This document shows positions 54,634 to 63,654 of a DNA stretch of 64,000 bases, piece after piece. The stretch lies in contig CP054189.1 of NCBI GenBank assembly GCA_015709495.1, positions 1,116,001 through 1,180,000 of the forward strand, in the 5' to 3' direction. The translations under genes and the position numbers were made by a program. The notes beneath the pieces are model-generated. The model was given only the letters and a program-made list of their open reading frames with translations. It did not search any database and was not told the origin of the DNA. Source of the stretch: Chthonomonadaceae bacterium (lineage in GTDB: Bacteria; Armatimonadota; Fimbriimonadia; Fimbriimonadales; Fimbriimonadaceae). Each line of letters opens with the position of its first letter. The first letter of the stretch is position 1.

Positions 54634-55989
54634 ATGAGCAAACCCTCGCCCAAGTCGAATCTCATTCAGACGTTGCTGATCGCGACGGTGATCTTCCTTT
54701 TGTTCCAGATGTTCATGGCGCCGAAGGGACCGCCGGACACTCGCCCTTCGGAAGAAATCCTGACCACGATGTCGAAGACGCTCGGCGAGCTTGGCGAGGG
54801 CGGATCGGCCGAAAGGCAACAGAAACTCCGGACCCTGCAATCCGCGCTCGGCGCGCTCAAGCAAAGGCTCGGCGCGGAACGACAGGAAGGGAAGATCACG
54901 CCTGAAGCCGAGTTCGAGCGGCAGATGAATGGCGAAGTGCTCTTGGGTGTGGGCCAGCTTCGTGTGGGCTCGCTCGACAACGACATGGGGCCAGTGAGCC
55001 AGGCGTACATTTCGCTCCACGACACCTACCGCCGCAACCTCAAGAACCCGGTCATCACCGAGAAATCGTTTGAAGTTCCGCCCCACGAGAAATTCGAAAA
55101 GTCGAGCTACACGGTGGCGACCCTGCACGAGGAAATTACCGGTCAACTCAAGCTCCAGTCTTCAAACCACCTGATTTTGGGGTTGATCCCTGGGCACCGG
55201 CTGATCGACGCTCTCGTCAAGCTGACCGGGGCGGTACCGGCTTTCAGCTATGCGTTCGCGGCGTTTCTGCTCGCGTTGATCGTCCGGGGAATGATCTGGC
55301 CGCTTGCGCAGAAACAGTATCTCTGGGGGCGGCAAATGTCGCAGCTTGCGCCGCTCGTCGCGGAGATCAAGGCCCGGTACACCGACAAGAACACGGGCCA
55401 GGTCCGCGACATGCAGGAGTTCAACCAGAAGGTCATGGGCCTCTATCGGGAGTATGGGATCAATCCGATGTCGGGTTGTCTGCCCGCGCTGATTCAGATT
55501 CCCTACTTCCTGCTCATTTACCAGTGCATGGTTCAGTACCGGTTGGATTTTCAGAACGGGACCTTCCTCTGGATCAACCCCGGCGCTTCTGCGGCCACCA
55601 ACGGGTTCATCGCCCCTAACCTCGGCGAGCGTGACTACCTGCTCATCGTGATCTATGCGGCGTCGATGATCGTCACGACCCTTTTGACGCCGGTTTCGGA
55701 CCCCAACAATGTCCGCCAGCAGAGGATGATGGGGCTGTTCATCGCGGTCTTCTTCTCGATCGCGATGTTCTTCTACCCGCTCCCCTCGGCGTTCGTCCTA
55801 TACTGGGTGTTCACCAACGTTTTTGCGACGATTCAGATGCTCCGGGCCTACCGAATGCCTCCGCCGCCGCTGGTGAAGAAGGTCTCGACTGCTGGGGGAG
55901 TCATTCCTCCCGATGCGCCTGCGAGCGGGAACGGACAGGCCGCCAAGACCGGACGGCCCGTCAAGCACCGGCCCAAGAAGAAGAAATAA
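54634..55989 (+). CDS. yidC: Membrane protein insertase YidC
   Basis: A 451-residue YidC/Oxa1 insertase. The N-terminal transmembrane helix (LIQTLLIATVIFLLFQMFM) is followed by a periplasmic stretch of about 170 residues, shorter than the E. coli P1 domain and partly coiled-coil, and then the five-helix core: YAFAAFLLALIVRGMIWPL, MSQLAPLVAEIKARY, MGLYREYGINPMSGCLPALIQIPYFLLIYQCM, and FFSIAMFFYPLPSAFVLYWVFTNVFATIQ. The hydrophilic-groove Arg is in IVRGMIWPL. The C-terminus is basic (RPVKHRPKKKK), probably for ribosome binding. TAACGT lies 7 nt before the ATG. Confidence 0.95.
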   Translation: MSKPSPKSNLIQTLLIATVIFLLFQMFMAPKGPPDTRPSEEILTTMSKTLGELGEGGSAERQQKLRTLQSALGALKQRLGAERQEGKITPEAEFERQMNGEVLLGVGQLRVGSLDNDMGPVSQAYISLHDTYRRNLKNPVITEKSFEVPPHEKFEKSSYTVATLHEEITGQLKLQSSNHLILGLIPGHRLIDALVKLTGAVPAFSYAFAAFLLALIVRGMIWPLAQKQYLWGRQMSQLAPLVAEIKARYTDKNTGQVRDMQEFNQKVMGLYREYGINPMSGCLPALIQIPYFLLIYQCMVQYRLDFQNGTFLWINPGASAATNGFIAPNLGERDYLLIVIYAASMIVTTLLTPVSDPNNVRQQRMMGLFIAVFFSIAMFFYPLPSAFVLYWVFTNVFATIQMLRAYRMPPPPLVKKVSTAGGVIPPDAPASGNGQAAKTGRPVKHRPKKKK

Positions 55990-56011
55990 TCGCGTTTTCG
56001 AGGAAAGTCGT

Positions 56012-56815
56012 ATGGAAACACATGAGTTCACAGCCAGCACCGTGGAAGAAGCCACTGCCGCCGCCTCCGAAAAACTGGGGGTTCCGGCGGAACAGCTCGA
56101 AATCAAGGTGCTCGATCAGTCGAAGGGGCTTTTTGGGAAGGGCACGGTGAGGGTCCAGGCGACGCTCAAGCAGCCTGCCGAAGAGCCCGCCGCCGAGAAG
56201 GCGCCGGAAAAGCCGAGCCGCAAACCGAGAGCCACCAAAGCGAAGCCCAAAGAGGAGGCCCCCCAAGAGCCTCAGGCAGAAGCCGTGGTCGAAGTCGCCG
56301 CGCCCCCTGTGTCGTCGGGGGTCGTCGAAGAGATCGTCGCAACTCAAGAAGATGCCGACGCGATCATCCCGAGGGTTGAAGAGGTCTTGGCTGCGAGCGG
56401 TCTCGAAGTCAACGTTCGCCTCAAGAACATGCAGTCGCGCTATGTGAACCTTGAGATCGACGGGGAGGAAGCGGGCTATTTGATCGGGCGCAACGGCGAG
56501 GTGCTGAACGCCCTCCAGTACCTGATGAACATCTCGATCAGCCAAAGCCTCAACAACGGAGTTCGGGTGACCCTCGACGCCGATGACTACCGGTCGCAGC
56601 GTGAGACTTCGCTCATGCGCTACGCCGAGCGGATCGCCCAAGAGGTCAGAAACCGGCGCGAAGAGGCCGTGCTCGACCCTCTGCCCGCCTTCGAGCGGCG
56701 GATTATCCATAAGGCCCTCTCCGAGATCGATGGGGTCACGACGTATAGCGAGGGCGAAGAGCCGAACCGCAGAGTCGTGATCGCGCCCGCGGAAGAAACC
56801 GCTGGAAAGGCGTAG
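56012..56815 (+). CDS. jag: Jag family RNA-binding protein (SpoIIIJ-associated)
   Basis: A 267-residue protein with the three Jag domains: Jag-N (HEFTASTVEEATAAASEKLGVPAEQLEIKVLDQSKGLFGKGTVRV), a Lys/Glu/Ala/Pro-rich linker (about 60-115), a KH-like domain with GYLIGRNGEVLNALQYLMNISI, and an R3H domain (YRSQRETSLMRYAERIAQEVRNRREEAVLDPLPAFERRIIHKALSE). Jag/KhpB binds RNA and influences cell division or envelope assembly. The ATG follows GAGGAAA. Last gene of the rpmH-yidC block. Confidence 0.93.
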   Translation: METHEFTASTVEEATAAASEKLGVPAEQLEIKVLDQSKGLFGKGTVRVQATLKQPAEEPAAEKAPEKPSRKPRATKAKPKEEAPQEPQAEAVVEVAAPPVSSGVVEEIVATQEDADAIIPRVEEVLAASGLEVNVRLKNMQSRYVNLEIDGEEAGYLIGRNGEVLNALQYLMNISISQSLNNGVRVTLDADDYRSQRETSLMRYAERIAQEVRNRREEAVLDPLPAFERRIIHKALSEIDGVTTYSEGEEPNRRVVIAPAEETAGKA

Positions 56816-56889
56816 TCTAAGGACTCGATCGCAGGATTCCGAGGGAAAATAAGGAGAGCCGGAGTCTTCAGGCGACGGAGGGTATTACG

Positions 56890-57975
56890 ATGGCAACGAC
56901 CATGAAATCGACGATCGACGGGATTGCGGAACTGCTGGGATTGGAAGCGAGTTCCCTTCTCAACCACAAGTGCTCGGGGATCCCCCGGTCCACGCTCGCG
57001 GCTCCCGGACCCGACTTCGTCGACAAGGTGTTTTCGAACGCCGACCGAAACCCTCGCGTGCTTCGCAGCCTGCAAACGATCTACGGACACGGCAGGCTCG
57101 CGGGTACGGGGTATGTCAGCATTTTGCCCGTCGACCAAGGGATCGAACATTCGGCCGGCGCGAGTTTCGCCAAAGCGCCGCAGTACTTCGACCCTGAGAA
57201 CATCGTCAAGCTGGCGATCGAAGGGGGCTGCAACGCCGTGGCTTCGACGCTGGGTGGGCTGGGCGTAGTCGCCCGGAAGTACGCCCACAAGATTCCGTTT
57301 CTCGTGAAGATCAACCACAACGAGCTTCTCACGTATCCCAACAAGTTCGATCAGGTGATGTTTTCCACCGTCGAACAGGCTTGGGATATGGGCGCCGTGG
57401 CCGTCGGAGCGACGATCTACTTCGGGAGTGACGAGGCGTCGCGCCAGATTGTGGAGGTGGGGCAGGCCTTCGCTCACGCTCACGAGTTGGGGATGGCGAC
57501 GGTTCTCTGGTGCTACCTCAGGAACCCTTCGTTCAAGAAGGACAAGGACTACCATGTGGCGGCCGACCTGACCGGACAAGCCAACCACTTGGGCGTGACG
57601 CTCGAGGCAGACATCATCAAGCAAAAGTTGCCTGAAAACAACGGCGGCTACGTTGCCCTCAACTCCGGCGACTCCAGCTACGGCAAGCTCGACAAGCGGA
57701 TGTACTCCGAACTTGCTAGCGACCATCCGATCGACCTCTGCCGCTACCAGGTGGCGAACTGCTACATGGGCCGTATCGGACTGATCAACAGCGGCGGGGC
57801 TTCTGGGGAGAACGACCTTGCGGACGCAGTCCGGACCGCCGTCATCAACAAGCGAGCGGGGGGCCAGGGTCTGATCAGCGGGCGAAAGGCGTTCCAGAAG
57901 CCGATGGAGATGGGCGTCGAATTGCTCAACGCGATCCAAGACGTCTACCTTTGCGGCGACATCGATCTGGCGTAA
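56890..57975 (+). CDS. Class I fructose-bisphosphate aldolase (DhnA/FbaB type)
   Basis: A 361-residue Schiff-base aldolase of the DhnA family that splits fructose 1,6-bisphosphate to dihydroxyacetone phosphate and glyceraldehyde 3-phosphate. Hallmarks: [52 protein letters not shown], the active-site Lys in [27 protein letters not shown] and [12 protein letters not shown]. The C-terminal [23 protein letters not shown] closes the barrel. GGAGG precedes the ATG. Enolase in the same window belongs to the same pathway but not the same operon. Confidence 0.93.
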   Translation: MATTMKSTIDGIAELLGLEASSLLNHKCSGIPRSTLAAPGPDFVDKVFSNADRNPRVLRSLQTIYGHGRLAGTGYVSILPVDQGIEHSAGASFAKAPQYFDPENIVKLAIEGGCNAVASTLGGLGVVARKYAHKIPFLVKINHNELLTYPNKFDQVMFSTVEQAWDMGAVAVGATIYFGSDEASRQIVEVGQAFAHAHELGMATVLWCYLRNPSFKKDKDYHVAADLTGQANHLGVTLEADIIKQKLPENNGGYVALNSGDSSYGKLDKRMYSELASDHPIDLCRYQVANCYMGRIGLINSGGASGENDLADAVRTAVINKRAGGQGLISGRKAFQKPMEMGVELLNAIQDVYLCGDIDLA

Positions 57976-58024
57976 ACGCGAGGCTGCGGGGTAATTCGGG
58001 GCACCTCGGCAGCAGATATTGTCG

Positions 58025-58030
58025 TAAAGT
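58025..58030 (+). promoter_or_regulatory. -10 box (TAAAGT) for leaderless S41 peptidase gene
   Basis: TAAAGT ends eight bases before the ATG at 58039, with no ribosome site in between. Confidence 0.4.
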
Positions 58031-58038
58031 ATTTCACG

Positions 58039-59316
58039 ATGAATCGGTTGCGAGCGGTTTTTGTCGTCTGCTGGGCCACGTTGCTTTCGATAAGCGCGGC
58101 CTTCGCCCAAGACCTTAGTTCCGAGCAGAAGTCCGAGGTTCTCAAAGCGGTCACGGACATCGTAGAGAACCGCGCGTTCGCGGTCGGGGTGGACCTCAAG
58201 AAGTGGCCTGAGAACCTGGCAAAGCATCAAGAGGCGATCGATTCGGCGACGACTCCAGCCGCTTTCGTGGGCGCGGTCAATCGGGCGTTACGCGAGTTTG
58301 GCATGAGCCACATAAGCCTCCGGACGCCTCAATCGGCCGAACGGCGGCGCATCAACCCCGACAACGTGGTTCTCGGAGTCACCTTCGAGCGATTGTCGGA
58401 GGGCCTGAAGGTGTCCGCGGTCGCCGAGACAAGTCCGATGTCGAAGCTGGGGCTTTCCACCGGCGATCTCATCATCGAAGCCAACGGCAAACAGCCCGGC
58501 GCGCCCCGCGATCTCCTCGTCACGGAGGCCGAGAAGATCACGCTGAAGGTGAAGAAGTCCTCGGGCGAAGTCGTCGAGCTCCAACTCGAAAAGCCTCAGC
58601 AAGGCGCCTCGCCCAGCGCAGATACGTTGACTTGGGCCGATTCTGAGAGCGCGGTCCTCCGCCTTCGCAGCTTCAATCGCACTTACGACCGTTCTCACAT
58701 CTCGACCCTCTTCCAAGAAGCCAAGAAGGCGAAGTACCTTGTGATCGACCTTCGCTCCAACGGGGGAGGATTGGCTAACAACCTCCAACATTTCCTTTCG
58801 TTCCTGCTCCCTCCGAATGCTCCGGTCGGAACGATGGTGTCGAAGCGCACTGTCGAGCGTTACGTGGAAGAAACCAAGGGCGACCCGAGCGACCTCGCGA
58901 AGATCGGGGAGTGGTCAAGTCGCAAGTTCGGTCCGCGCGGGGGCAACGAGGAGTATTTCAAGGGCAAGGTCGCTGTTCTCATCAACCGCGGATCGGCGAG
59001 CGCCTCTGAGATGTGCGCTTCGGCGTTGCGGGACGCTGCGAACGCGATACTAGTGGGTCAGAACTCGGCGGGCGCGGTGTTAGCCTCGGTGTACGGGAGG
59101 CTGCCGCACGGTTTTGAAATCCAGTATCCCGTGAGCGACTATGTGACCGCCAAGGGGGTTCGATTGGAGGGCAACCCGCTCAAGCCCGATATCGAGGTCG
59201 AGCGCTCGGCCCCTGCCGCGACCGCGATTGAGAAGGCAATCGAGAAGTTGAAGGCGTCGGGCGACAAGGCCAACCCTATGGGCAACCACGGGTCTCCGAT
59301 CGGCGCTGCCGCCTAA
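58039..59316 (+). CDS. S41 family carboxy-terminal processing-like peptidase (with PDZ)
   Basis: A 425-residue exported protease: signal peptide MNRLRAVFVVCWATLLSISAAFAQ, an N-terminal helical part, a PDZ domain at about 115-185 (SPMSKLGLSTGDLIIEANGKQP), and the S41 tail-specific protease core: LVIDLRSNGGG, VAVLINRGSASASEMCASALRDA with the nucleophile Ser, and LVGQNSAGAV, where the usual general-base Lys position is replaced by Asn/Ser, so the active site may be atypical. It would act in the periplasm. Monocistronic or co-transcribed with the LD-carboxypeptidase gene 32 bases downstream. Confidence 0.87.
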   Translation: MNRLRAVFVVCWATLLSISAAFAQDLSSEQKSEVLKAVTDIVENRAFAVGVDLKKWPENLAKHQEAIDSATTPAAFVGAVNRALREFGMSHISLRTPQSAERRRINPDNVVLGVTFERLSEGLKVSAVAETSPMSKLGLSTGDLIIEANGKQPGAPRDLLVTEAEKITLKVKKSSGEVVELQLEKPQQGASPSADTLTWADSESAVLRLRSFNRTYDRSHISTLFQEAKKAKYLVIDLRSNGGGLANNLQHFLSFLLPPNAPVGTMVSKRTVERYVEETKGDPSDLAKIGEWSSRKFGPRGGNEEYFKGKVAVLINRGSASASEMCASALRDAANAILVGQNSAGAVLASVYGRLPHGFEIQYPVSDYVTAKGVRLEGNPLKPDIEVERSAPAATAIEKAIEKLKASGDKANPMGNHGSPIGAAA

Positions 59317-59348
59317 CGACGCGCCAAGCGAGGTTCGGTAGCGTCACA

Positions 59349-60281
59349 ATGGTGGCTGTGCAGTCCCTCAGGCCTTCCCCCCTTCAACCTGGCGACGTGA
59401 TTCGATTCGTCACGCCTGCCTCTCCCCTTGCGCGTGAGAAGATTTCTGACGCGATCACCCTTTTCGAATCGTGGGGTTACACCGTGCAGCTCGCTCCCCA
59501 CGCGCTCGACCGGACCGACTACCTCGCAGGGCCGGACCTCGATCGAGCCAACGACTTGAGGGAGGCGTTCGAAGACTCCGAGGTGTCCGCAGTCTATTGC
59601 ACTCGTGGGGGCTACGGTTGCGCGAGGTTGTTTCCCTACCTCGATCTCGACCTCATCGCTGGGAGCCGGAAGCTCTTTCTCGGGTTCAGCGACATCACCA
59701 CGCTCCACCTGGCCCTGAACAAGAGGGGGCTTGCCACAGTTCACGCGCCGATGGCGCTCACCCTCGCCACCCGGCGGAGCGACTGGGTGTACGAATCGTT
59801 GCGCCGATCTCTTGTGGGCGAAAACCCGATTCCTCCCGACGCCCCCACGGGCGAGTGCCTCGTCGAAGGCTCGGCGGAAGGCGAGGTCGTGGGAGGCTGT
59901 CTTTGCCTGATCTGCGATTCGCTGGGTACGCCCGAGGAGTTGGACTTCGCCGGGAAGATCGTGCTGATCGAAGACGTCGACGAGTCGTCGCACAGGGTCG
60001 ATGCGCTTCTGACCCACTTGCTCAACACCGGGTCTTTGGCTCGGGCCGCGGGGATCGTCGTGGGCGAAATGACGCGGAGCGACGAGAGGATCGACGAAGG
60101 AATCGGAGGGCGTCCATGGCGTGAGATCGTGAGAGAGAGGCTCGGGCCGTTGGGAGTTCCGTGCATCCTCGATTTCCCGTTTGGCCACATGAAGGACATG
60201 CTTAGCCTGCCGCTTGGAGTGAGGGCGCGGCTCGACGCAAATCGGGGGACTCTTGAGTATATGGAGGCACATTGCGAATGA
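59349..60281 (+). CDS. ldcA: LD-carboxypeptidase, S66 family
   Basis: A 310-residue muropeptide-recycling enzyme that removes the terminal D-alanine from tetrapeptides. Motifs: PLQPGDVIRFVTPASPL, YCTRGGYGCARLFPYLDLD, the catalytic Ser in FLGFSDITTLH, the Glu in KIVLIEDVDESSHRVDALLTHL, and the His in DFPFGHMKDMLSLPLG. No signal peptide, so cytoplasmic. Start is ambiguous: ATG 59349 or GTG 59352; a TAGCGT box 4-7 bases upstream suits the GTG. Its stop overlaps the start of the next gene by 4 bases. Confidence 0.9.
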   Translation: MVAVQSLRPSPLQPGDVIRFVTPASPLAREKISDAITLFESWGYTVQLAPHALDRTDYLAGPDLDRANDLREAFEDSEVSAVYCTRGGYGCARLFPYLDLDLIAGSRKLFLGFSDITTLHLALNKRGLATVHAPMALTLATRRSDWVYESLRRSLVGENPIPPDAPTGECLVEGSAEGEVVGGCLCLICDSLGTPEELDFAGKIVLIEDVDESSHRVDALLTHLLNTGSLARAAGIVVGEMTRSDERIDEGIGGRPWREIVRERLGPLGVPCILDFPFGHMKDMLSLPLGVRARLDANRGTLEYMEAHCE

Positions 60282-61657
60282 TCCGGCTAACGGCTCTCCT
60301 CGCAGCCTGGAGCCTTGTCGGTATCTCGCAAGCCCAGGTTTGGGAAAAAATGCTCGCACCCGGACTGACGTACCGAATGGAGGCCGACCTCTTGACGCCT
60401 CGGTTGATCCACGCGTTTCGGCTGAGCCTCGCCAGCCCGGAGGTACGCGCGCTGCCTGAGCTCGCGACCGGCAAGGTCTTCCGAACTAACGCCACCGACA
60501 GCCGCGAGACCCTCTCCGCGATGACGAGCCGAACCGGGGCGATCGGCGGCGTCAATGCCGATTTCTTTCCTTTCAACGGCGACCCTCTCGGGCTCATGAT
60601 CCGCAACGGGGAACTCCTTAGCTTTGCCTCGAAACGGGCTGTTTTCTGGTGGAACGACTCGGAGAGCGGGGTGGGCACTTGCACGACCGAGGCGATTCTT
60701 TACCTGCCCGAAGCGAGGAGCCTCACTCTCGACGGTTGGAACGAAGAGTGCGGCGCGAACGCAGTGACCCTCAACACCGCCGTAGCGGGCGTTTCCAAGG
60801 CGGCCGCCCCTTGTGTCCAAGCGACCTATCGCATCGTCGACGGTTCGCTGTCGGTTGGAGGGGCCGCGAGGCTCGAGCTGGAGTCCGTAGCCCTCGACAA
60901 TCCCAGCGTCCCGGTGCCCGAAGGTCGAGTCGTGATCGCCGCAAGGGGGAATAAGGTTTCGGCCTTGGGTCCGCTTTTCCCTGGCAACGCCGCGAGCCTC
61001 ACGATTCGAGGGACCGGGCTCGATTGGCCGAGGGTCAAGCACGCCCTGGGCGGAGGGCCATTCCTCGTTCGGAACGGCAGGATCGGCATCGACGCCTCGC
61101 AGCAGGGATTCAACGCCGCTTTCAGCGCCAACCGCCACCCGCGAACTGCCGTAGGGATCACCTCGGAAGGTGACGTTTGGGTCGTCACTGTGGACGGCCG
61201 GCAATCGATCAGCGCAGGGGCGACCCTCGAAGAAACCGCTCGCCTCATGCTTCGGCTGGGCTGCGTCGATGCCGTGAACCTCGACGGTGGGGGCAGCACG
61301 ACGTTCAATCTCTTCGGGATCACCCTCAACCGCCCGAGCGATGGAAGGGAGCGCCCGGTTGCGAACGCTCTCTTAGTGTTTTCGGACGGCTTGCGGTCCG
61401 CCAACGGAGGAGGCAGCGCGTATTCGATTCCCGTTCCCGCCGCGGTGAAGGTGGGCGATGTGATCCAGCTCAAGGTCGTGGACAAGTGGGGCGCGGCGGT
61501 CCCGAACCTGCAAGTGGTGTGGGCCGGAGGCGGCGCGGGCTGGATCGACCAAGGCGGTCTTTTCCGAGCGTCGGCTGCGGGCAAAGGCTACCTCGCAGCT
61601 TGGATCGACGGCATCATTGTGCGGACGTCGTTCGATATCGCGGCGAAGCAGCCTTAG
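60278..61657 (+). CDS. Phosphodiester glycosidase family protein (NAGPA domain), exported
   Basis: A 459-residue protein with a signal peptide (MIRLTALLAAWSLVGISQAQ), an NAGPA domain at about 55-370 and a C-terminal Ig-like domain (IPVPAAVKVGDVIQLKVVDKWGAAVPNLQVVWAGGG). Typical NAGPA features: GAIGGVNADFFPFNGDPLGLMIRNGEL, the HALGGGPFLVRNGRI block and DAVNLDGGGSTTF near the end. NAGPA domains cleave phosphodiester bonds to sugars; in bacteria some act on cell-wall or exopolysaccharide glycan links. Translational coupling to the LD-carboxypeptidase (ATGA overlap) suggests a joint role in wall turnover. Confidence 0.88.
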   Translation: MIRLTALLAAWSLVGISQAQVWEKMLAPGLTYRMEADLLTPRLIHAFRLSLASPEVRALPELATGKVFRTNATDSRETLSAMTSRTGAIGGVNADFFPFNGDPLGLMIRNGELLSFASKRAVFWWNDSESGVGTCTTEAILYLPEARSLTLDGWNEECGANAVTLNTAVAGVSKAAAPCVQATYRIVDGSLSVGGAARLELESVALDNPSVPVPEGRVVIAARGNKVSALGPLFPGNAASLTIRGTGLDWPRVKHALGGGPFLVRNGRIGIDASQQGFNAAFSANRHPRTAVGITSEGDVWVVTVDGRQSISAGATLEETARLMLRLGCVDAVNLDGGGSTTFNLFGITLNRPSDGRERPVANALLVFSDGLRSANGGGSAYSIPVPAAVKVGDVIQLKVVDKWGAAVPNLQVVWAGGGAGWIDQGGLFRASAAGKGYLAAWIDGIIVRTSFDIAAKQP

Positions 61658-61659
61658 GT

Positions 61660-62892
61660 TCAGGCGCCGTACACGCCGAGCGGGGTGAACGCCTCACCCA
61701 GCACGGTCTTCGAGTCGCCTCCCAGCCACTGATCGAGAGTCGCGGCATAGACTTGCCGGAAATCGATCGAGAACTTGAGGTCGCCATTCTGCAGATCGTT
61801 CAGGTCCGGGATCGGCCCGTGGAGGCCACCCTTGACGCGCTTACCGATCAGGAACATCGGCCCGGCAGCGCCGTGGTCAGTGCCTCCCGAGGCGTTCTCA
61901 TACGACCTGCGGCCGAACTCCGAGAACACCAGCACGACCACGTTATCGGCGATCCCGATCTTCTCAATCTCGCGCTGAAACGCTGAAACCCCCGCGCTGA
62001 ACGTACTCAGGAGCCGTTGGTGGGCGTCCGCTTGTCGCGCGTGGGTGTCGAAGCCGCCTGCGCTGAAATAGACGATGCGAGTCGCCGGTGAAGTGGCCAA
62101 GAGTTGCGCGATCTGCCGGAATCCGTTGCCGAACGCGTCGTTGCCATACTGCTCTGCCGGGGTGAACTGCGAAAGCCTCTTATTGAGTTCGGACATCGCG
62201 TCGAATGCGGCGATGTTGGCTTGCTGCACGACTCGCTCGGGCGAGCCTTCCTTTGCTGGCGGACCTTGGATCTGACGCAACATTCGCTCGACGTCAGGGT
62301 CGCCGATCATCGATTGGATGTCCGTCAGGCTCGCAAAGCACGGGATGCTTGCATCTTTCGCGTGTAAGGCTCGGGGTCGGTCGGTCGACAGGCCGATGGC
62401 ATAGACCGGGTTGAACTTGCCGGACTTGAGTTCGCCGTCCGCATGGCGTCCCAGCCATCCGTAGCGAGGAGTGTCACGCCCCCCGGACTGCCAGATGTCC
62501 ATGCTCGAAAAGTGCGACCGATCGGGCCGGGGATAGCCGACGCCTTGAACGATCGCCACCTTGCCCTGCTTGAAAAGCTCGGCAAACCCCGAAAGCCCTG
62601 GGTGAAGCCCCAGATTGTCGTCCAGCTTCAGGACCTGCTCTTCGGGGATTCCCAGCGTGGGCCGCAACTGGCGGTACTCGGCGCGGGCGTAGGGAATCAC
62701 CGTATTCAACCCGTCGTTCCCGCCGGACAGTTGGCAAACGACGAGCACCGTGTCCTTCAGCCGCTTTCCTCCGGTCGCCTGCCGAATGAGGTCGGCCTTG
62801 GCAATCGAGGACAGCCACCGTGGCGAAGTCAGTCCGACGGCGATCAAGCCGCTCATTCGGAAGAGGTCCCTGCGCGAAAGGAAATCGTTCAC
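61660..62892 (-). CDS. DUF1501 domain-containing protein (Tat-exported)
   Basis: A 410-residue DUF1501 protein, a sulfatase-fold family of unknown reaction common in Planctomycetes, Armatimonadetes and Proteobacteria. The N-terminus has a twin-arginine-like SRRDLFRMSGLIAVGLTSP. Family motifs: VLVVCQLSGGNDGLNTVIPY, GYPRPDRSHFSSMDIWQSG, RIVYFSAGGFDTHARQADAH, VVVLVFSEFGRRSYENASGGTDHGAAGPMFLIGKRVKGGLHG. It is usually paired with a DUF1800 gene, which is not adjacent here. The start is GTG with GGGAG 8 bases upstream. It is convergent with the NAGPA gene, 2 bases apart. Confidence 0.9.
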   Translation of the reverse strand: MNDFLSRRDLFRMSGLIAVGLTSPRWLSSIAKADLIRQATGGKRLKDTVLVVCQLSGGNDGLNTVIPYARAEYRQLRPTLGIPEEQVLKLDDNLGLHPGLSGFAELFKQGKVAIVQGVGYPRPDRSHFSSMDIWQSGGRDTPRYGWLGRHADGELKSGKFNPVYAIGLSTDRPRALHAKDASIPCFASLTDIQSMIGDPDVERMLRQIQGPPAKEGSPERVVQQANIAAFDAMSELNKRLSQFTPAEQYGNDAFGNGFRQIAQLLATSPATRIVYFSAGGFDTHARQADAHQRLLSTFSAGVSAFQREIEKIGIADNVVVLVFSEFGRRSYENASGGTDHGAAGPMFLIGKRVKGGLHGPIPDLNDLQNGDLKFSIDFRQVYAATLDQWLGGDSKTVLGEAFTPLGVYGA

Positions 62893-62960
62893 TTCACTAC
62901 TCCCTGCTGATACCTATGGTACAACAGACGCTGAAGAAACGGAGACGTTCAATAGCTTTC

Positions 62961-62985
62961 GACGAGAAAAGTCCCGCAAACGGGA
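62961..62985 (-). terminator. Rho-independent terminator of the 62989-63654 gene
   Basis: On the minus strand TCCCG-TTTG-CGGGA (62985-62972) is followed by CTTTTCTCG. The stem lies a few bases past the stop codon. Confidence 0.6.
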
Positions 62986-62988
62986 TTC

Positions 62989-63654
62989 TTACGGGGCGAG
63001 GCGCTCCATTTTCACTCCGCTTACATCCATTCTGTAGGGGAGTCCCTTGTCATCCAGCCACGCCTTGCTGTCCCCCTCGACGACAAGGTGGGCTTTGAGA
63101 GCCTTACCGTTCCACTGAATAGATTCCGTTCCGCGGTATTCGGTCGTTGCCAGCCGCCATCGAAGTTCGTTGACGTCGAAGCGGAAGTACTGGACGGAAT
63201 CGCCGACTTTCGGTGCGTCGCGCAGGAACCAGAATTGGCTGGGATTGAGGCTGGGAGCGGTTGGAGCCAGTTCGACGGTGTGGACTTTTCTCACCCCATT
63301 GACTTCTTCGACGGCGTGAGCGCCCTTCTCGTCGAAGGTGACCACAACCTGTCGCCGCATGCGCGGACCCTCGGAGGTCGTCACGTGAAACACCCTCAAG
63401 GGCTCGCCTTTGCCGCCGTAGGTCGATTCGGTCCTCACGGTGACCTTCCGGCCGCCGACCGCTTCGAGATCGACGCTGAGCTGCACCACCTTGTTCCCAT
63501 CCGGAAGGAGTTTGTGGGTGTAGGTGGAGGAACCGCTCGACGCCCCTTGCATGGTGATTTGGAGCTTGACTTGCCCCCCCGAGAGGTTCTGAGCCGCAAG
63601 GGATGAGGCCCCCACGGCAAGGGCCATCAGCTTGATTAAGGGTCGCGGTTTCAT
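62989..63654 (-). CDS. Exported hypothetical protein, 221 aa
   Basis: A signal peptide (MKPRPLIKLMALAVGASSLAAQ) is followed by a beta-rich domain (KLQITMQGASSGSSTYTHKLLPDGNKVVQLSVDLEAVGGRKVTVRTESTYGGKGEPLRVFHVT ... RFDVNELRWRLATTEYRGTESIQWNGKALKAHLVVEGDSKAWLDDKGLPYRMDVSG) reminiscent of DUF3108/LolA-like lipoprotein folds, without a decisive match. Its ATG overlaps the stop of the upstream gene (ATGA), so the two probably work together. It ends just before a terminator. Confidence 0.7.
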   Translation of the reverse strand: MKPRPLIKLMALAVGASSLAAQNLSGGQVKLQITMQGASSGSSTYTHKLLPDGNKVVQLSVDLEAVGGRKVTVRTESTYGGKGEPLRVFHVTTSEGPRMRRQVVVTFDEKGAHAVEEVNGVRKVHTVELAPTAPSLNPSQFWFLRDAPKVGDSVQYFRFDVNELRWRLATTEYRGTESIQWNGKALKAHLVVEGDSKAWLDDKGLPYRMDVSGVKMERLAP

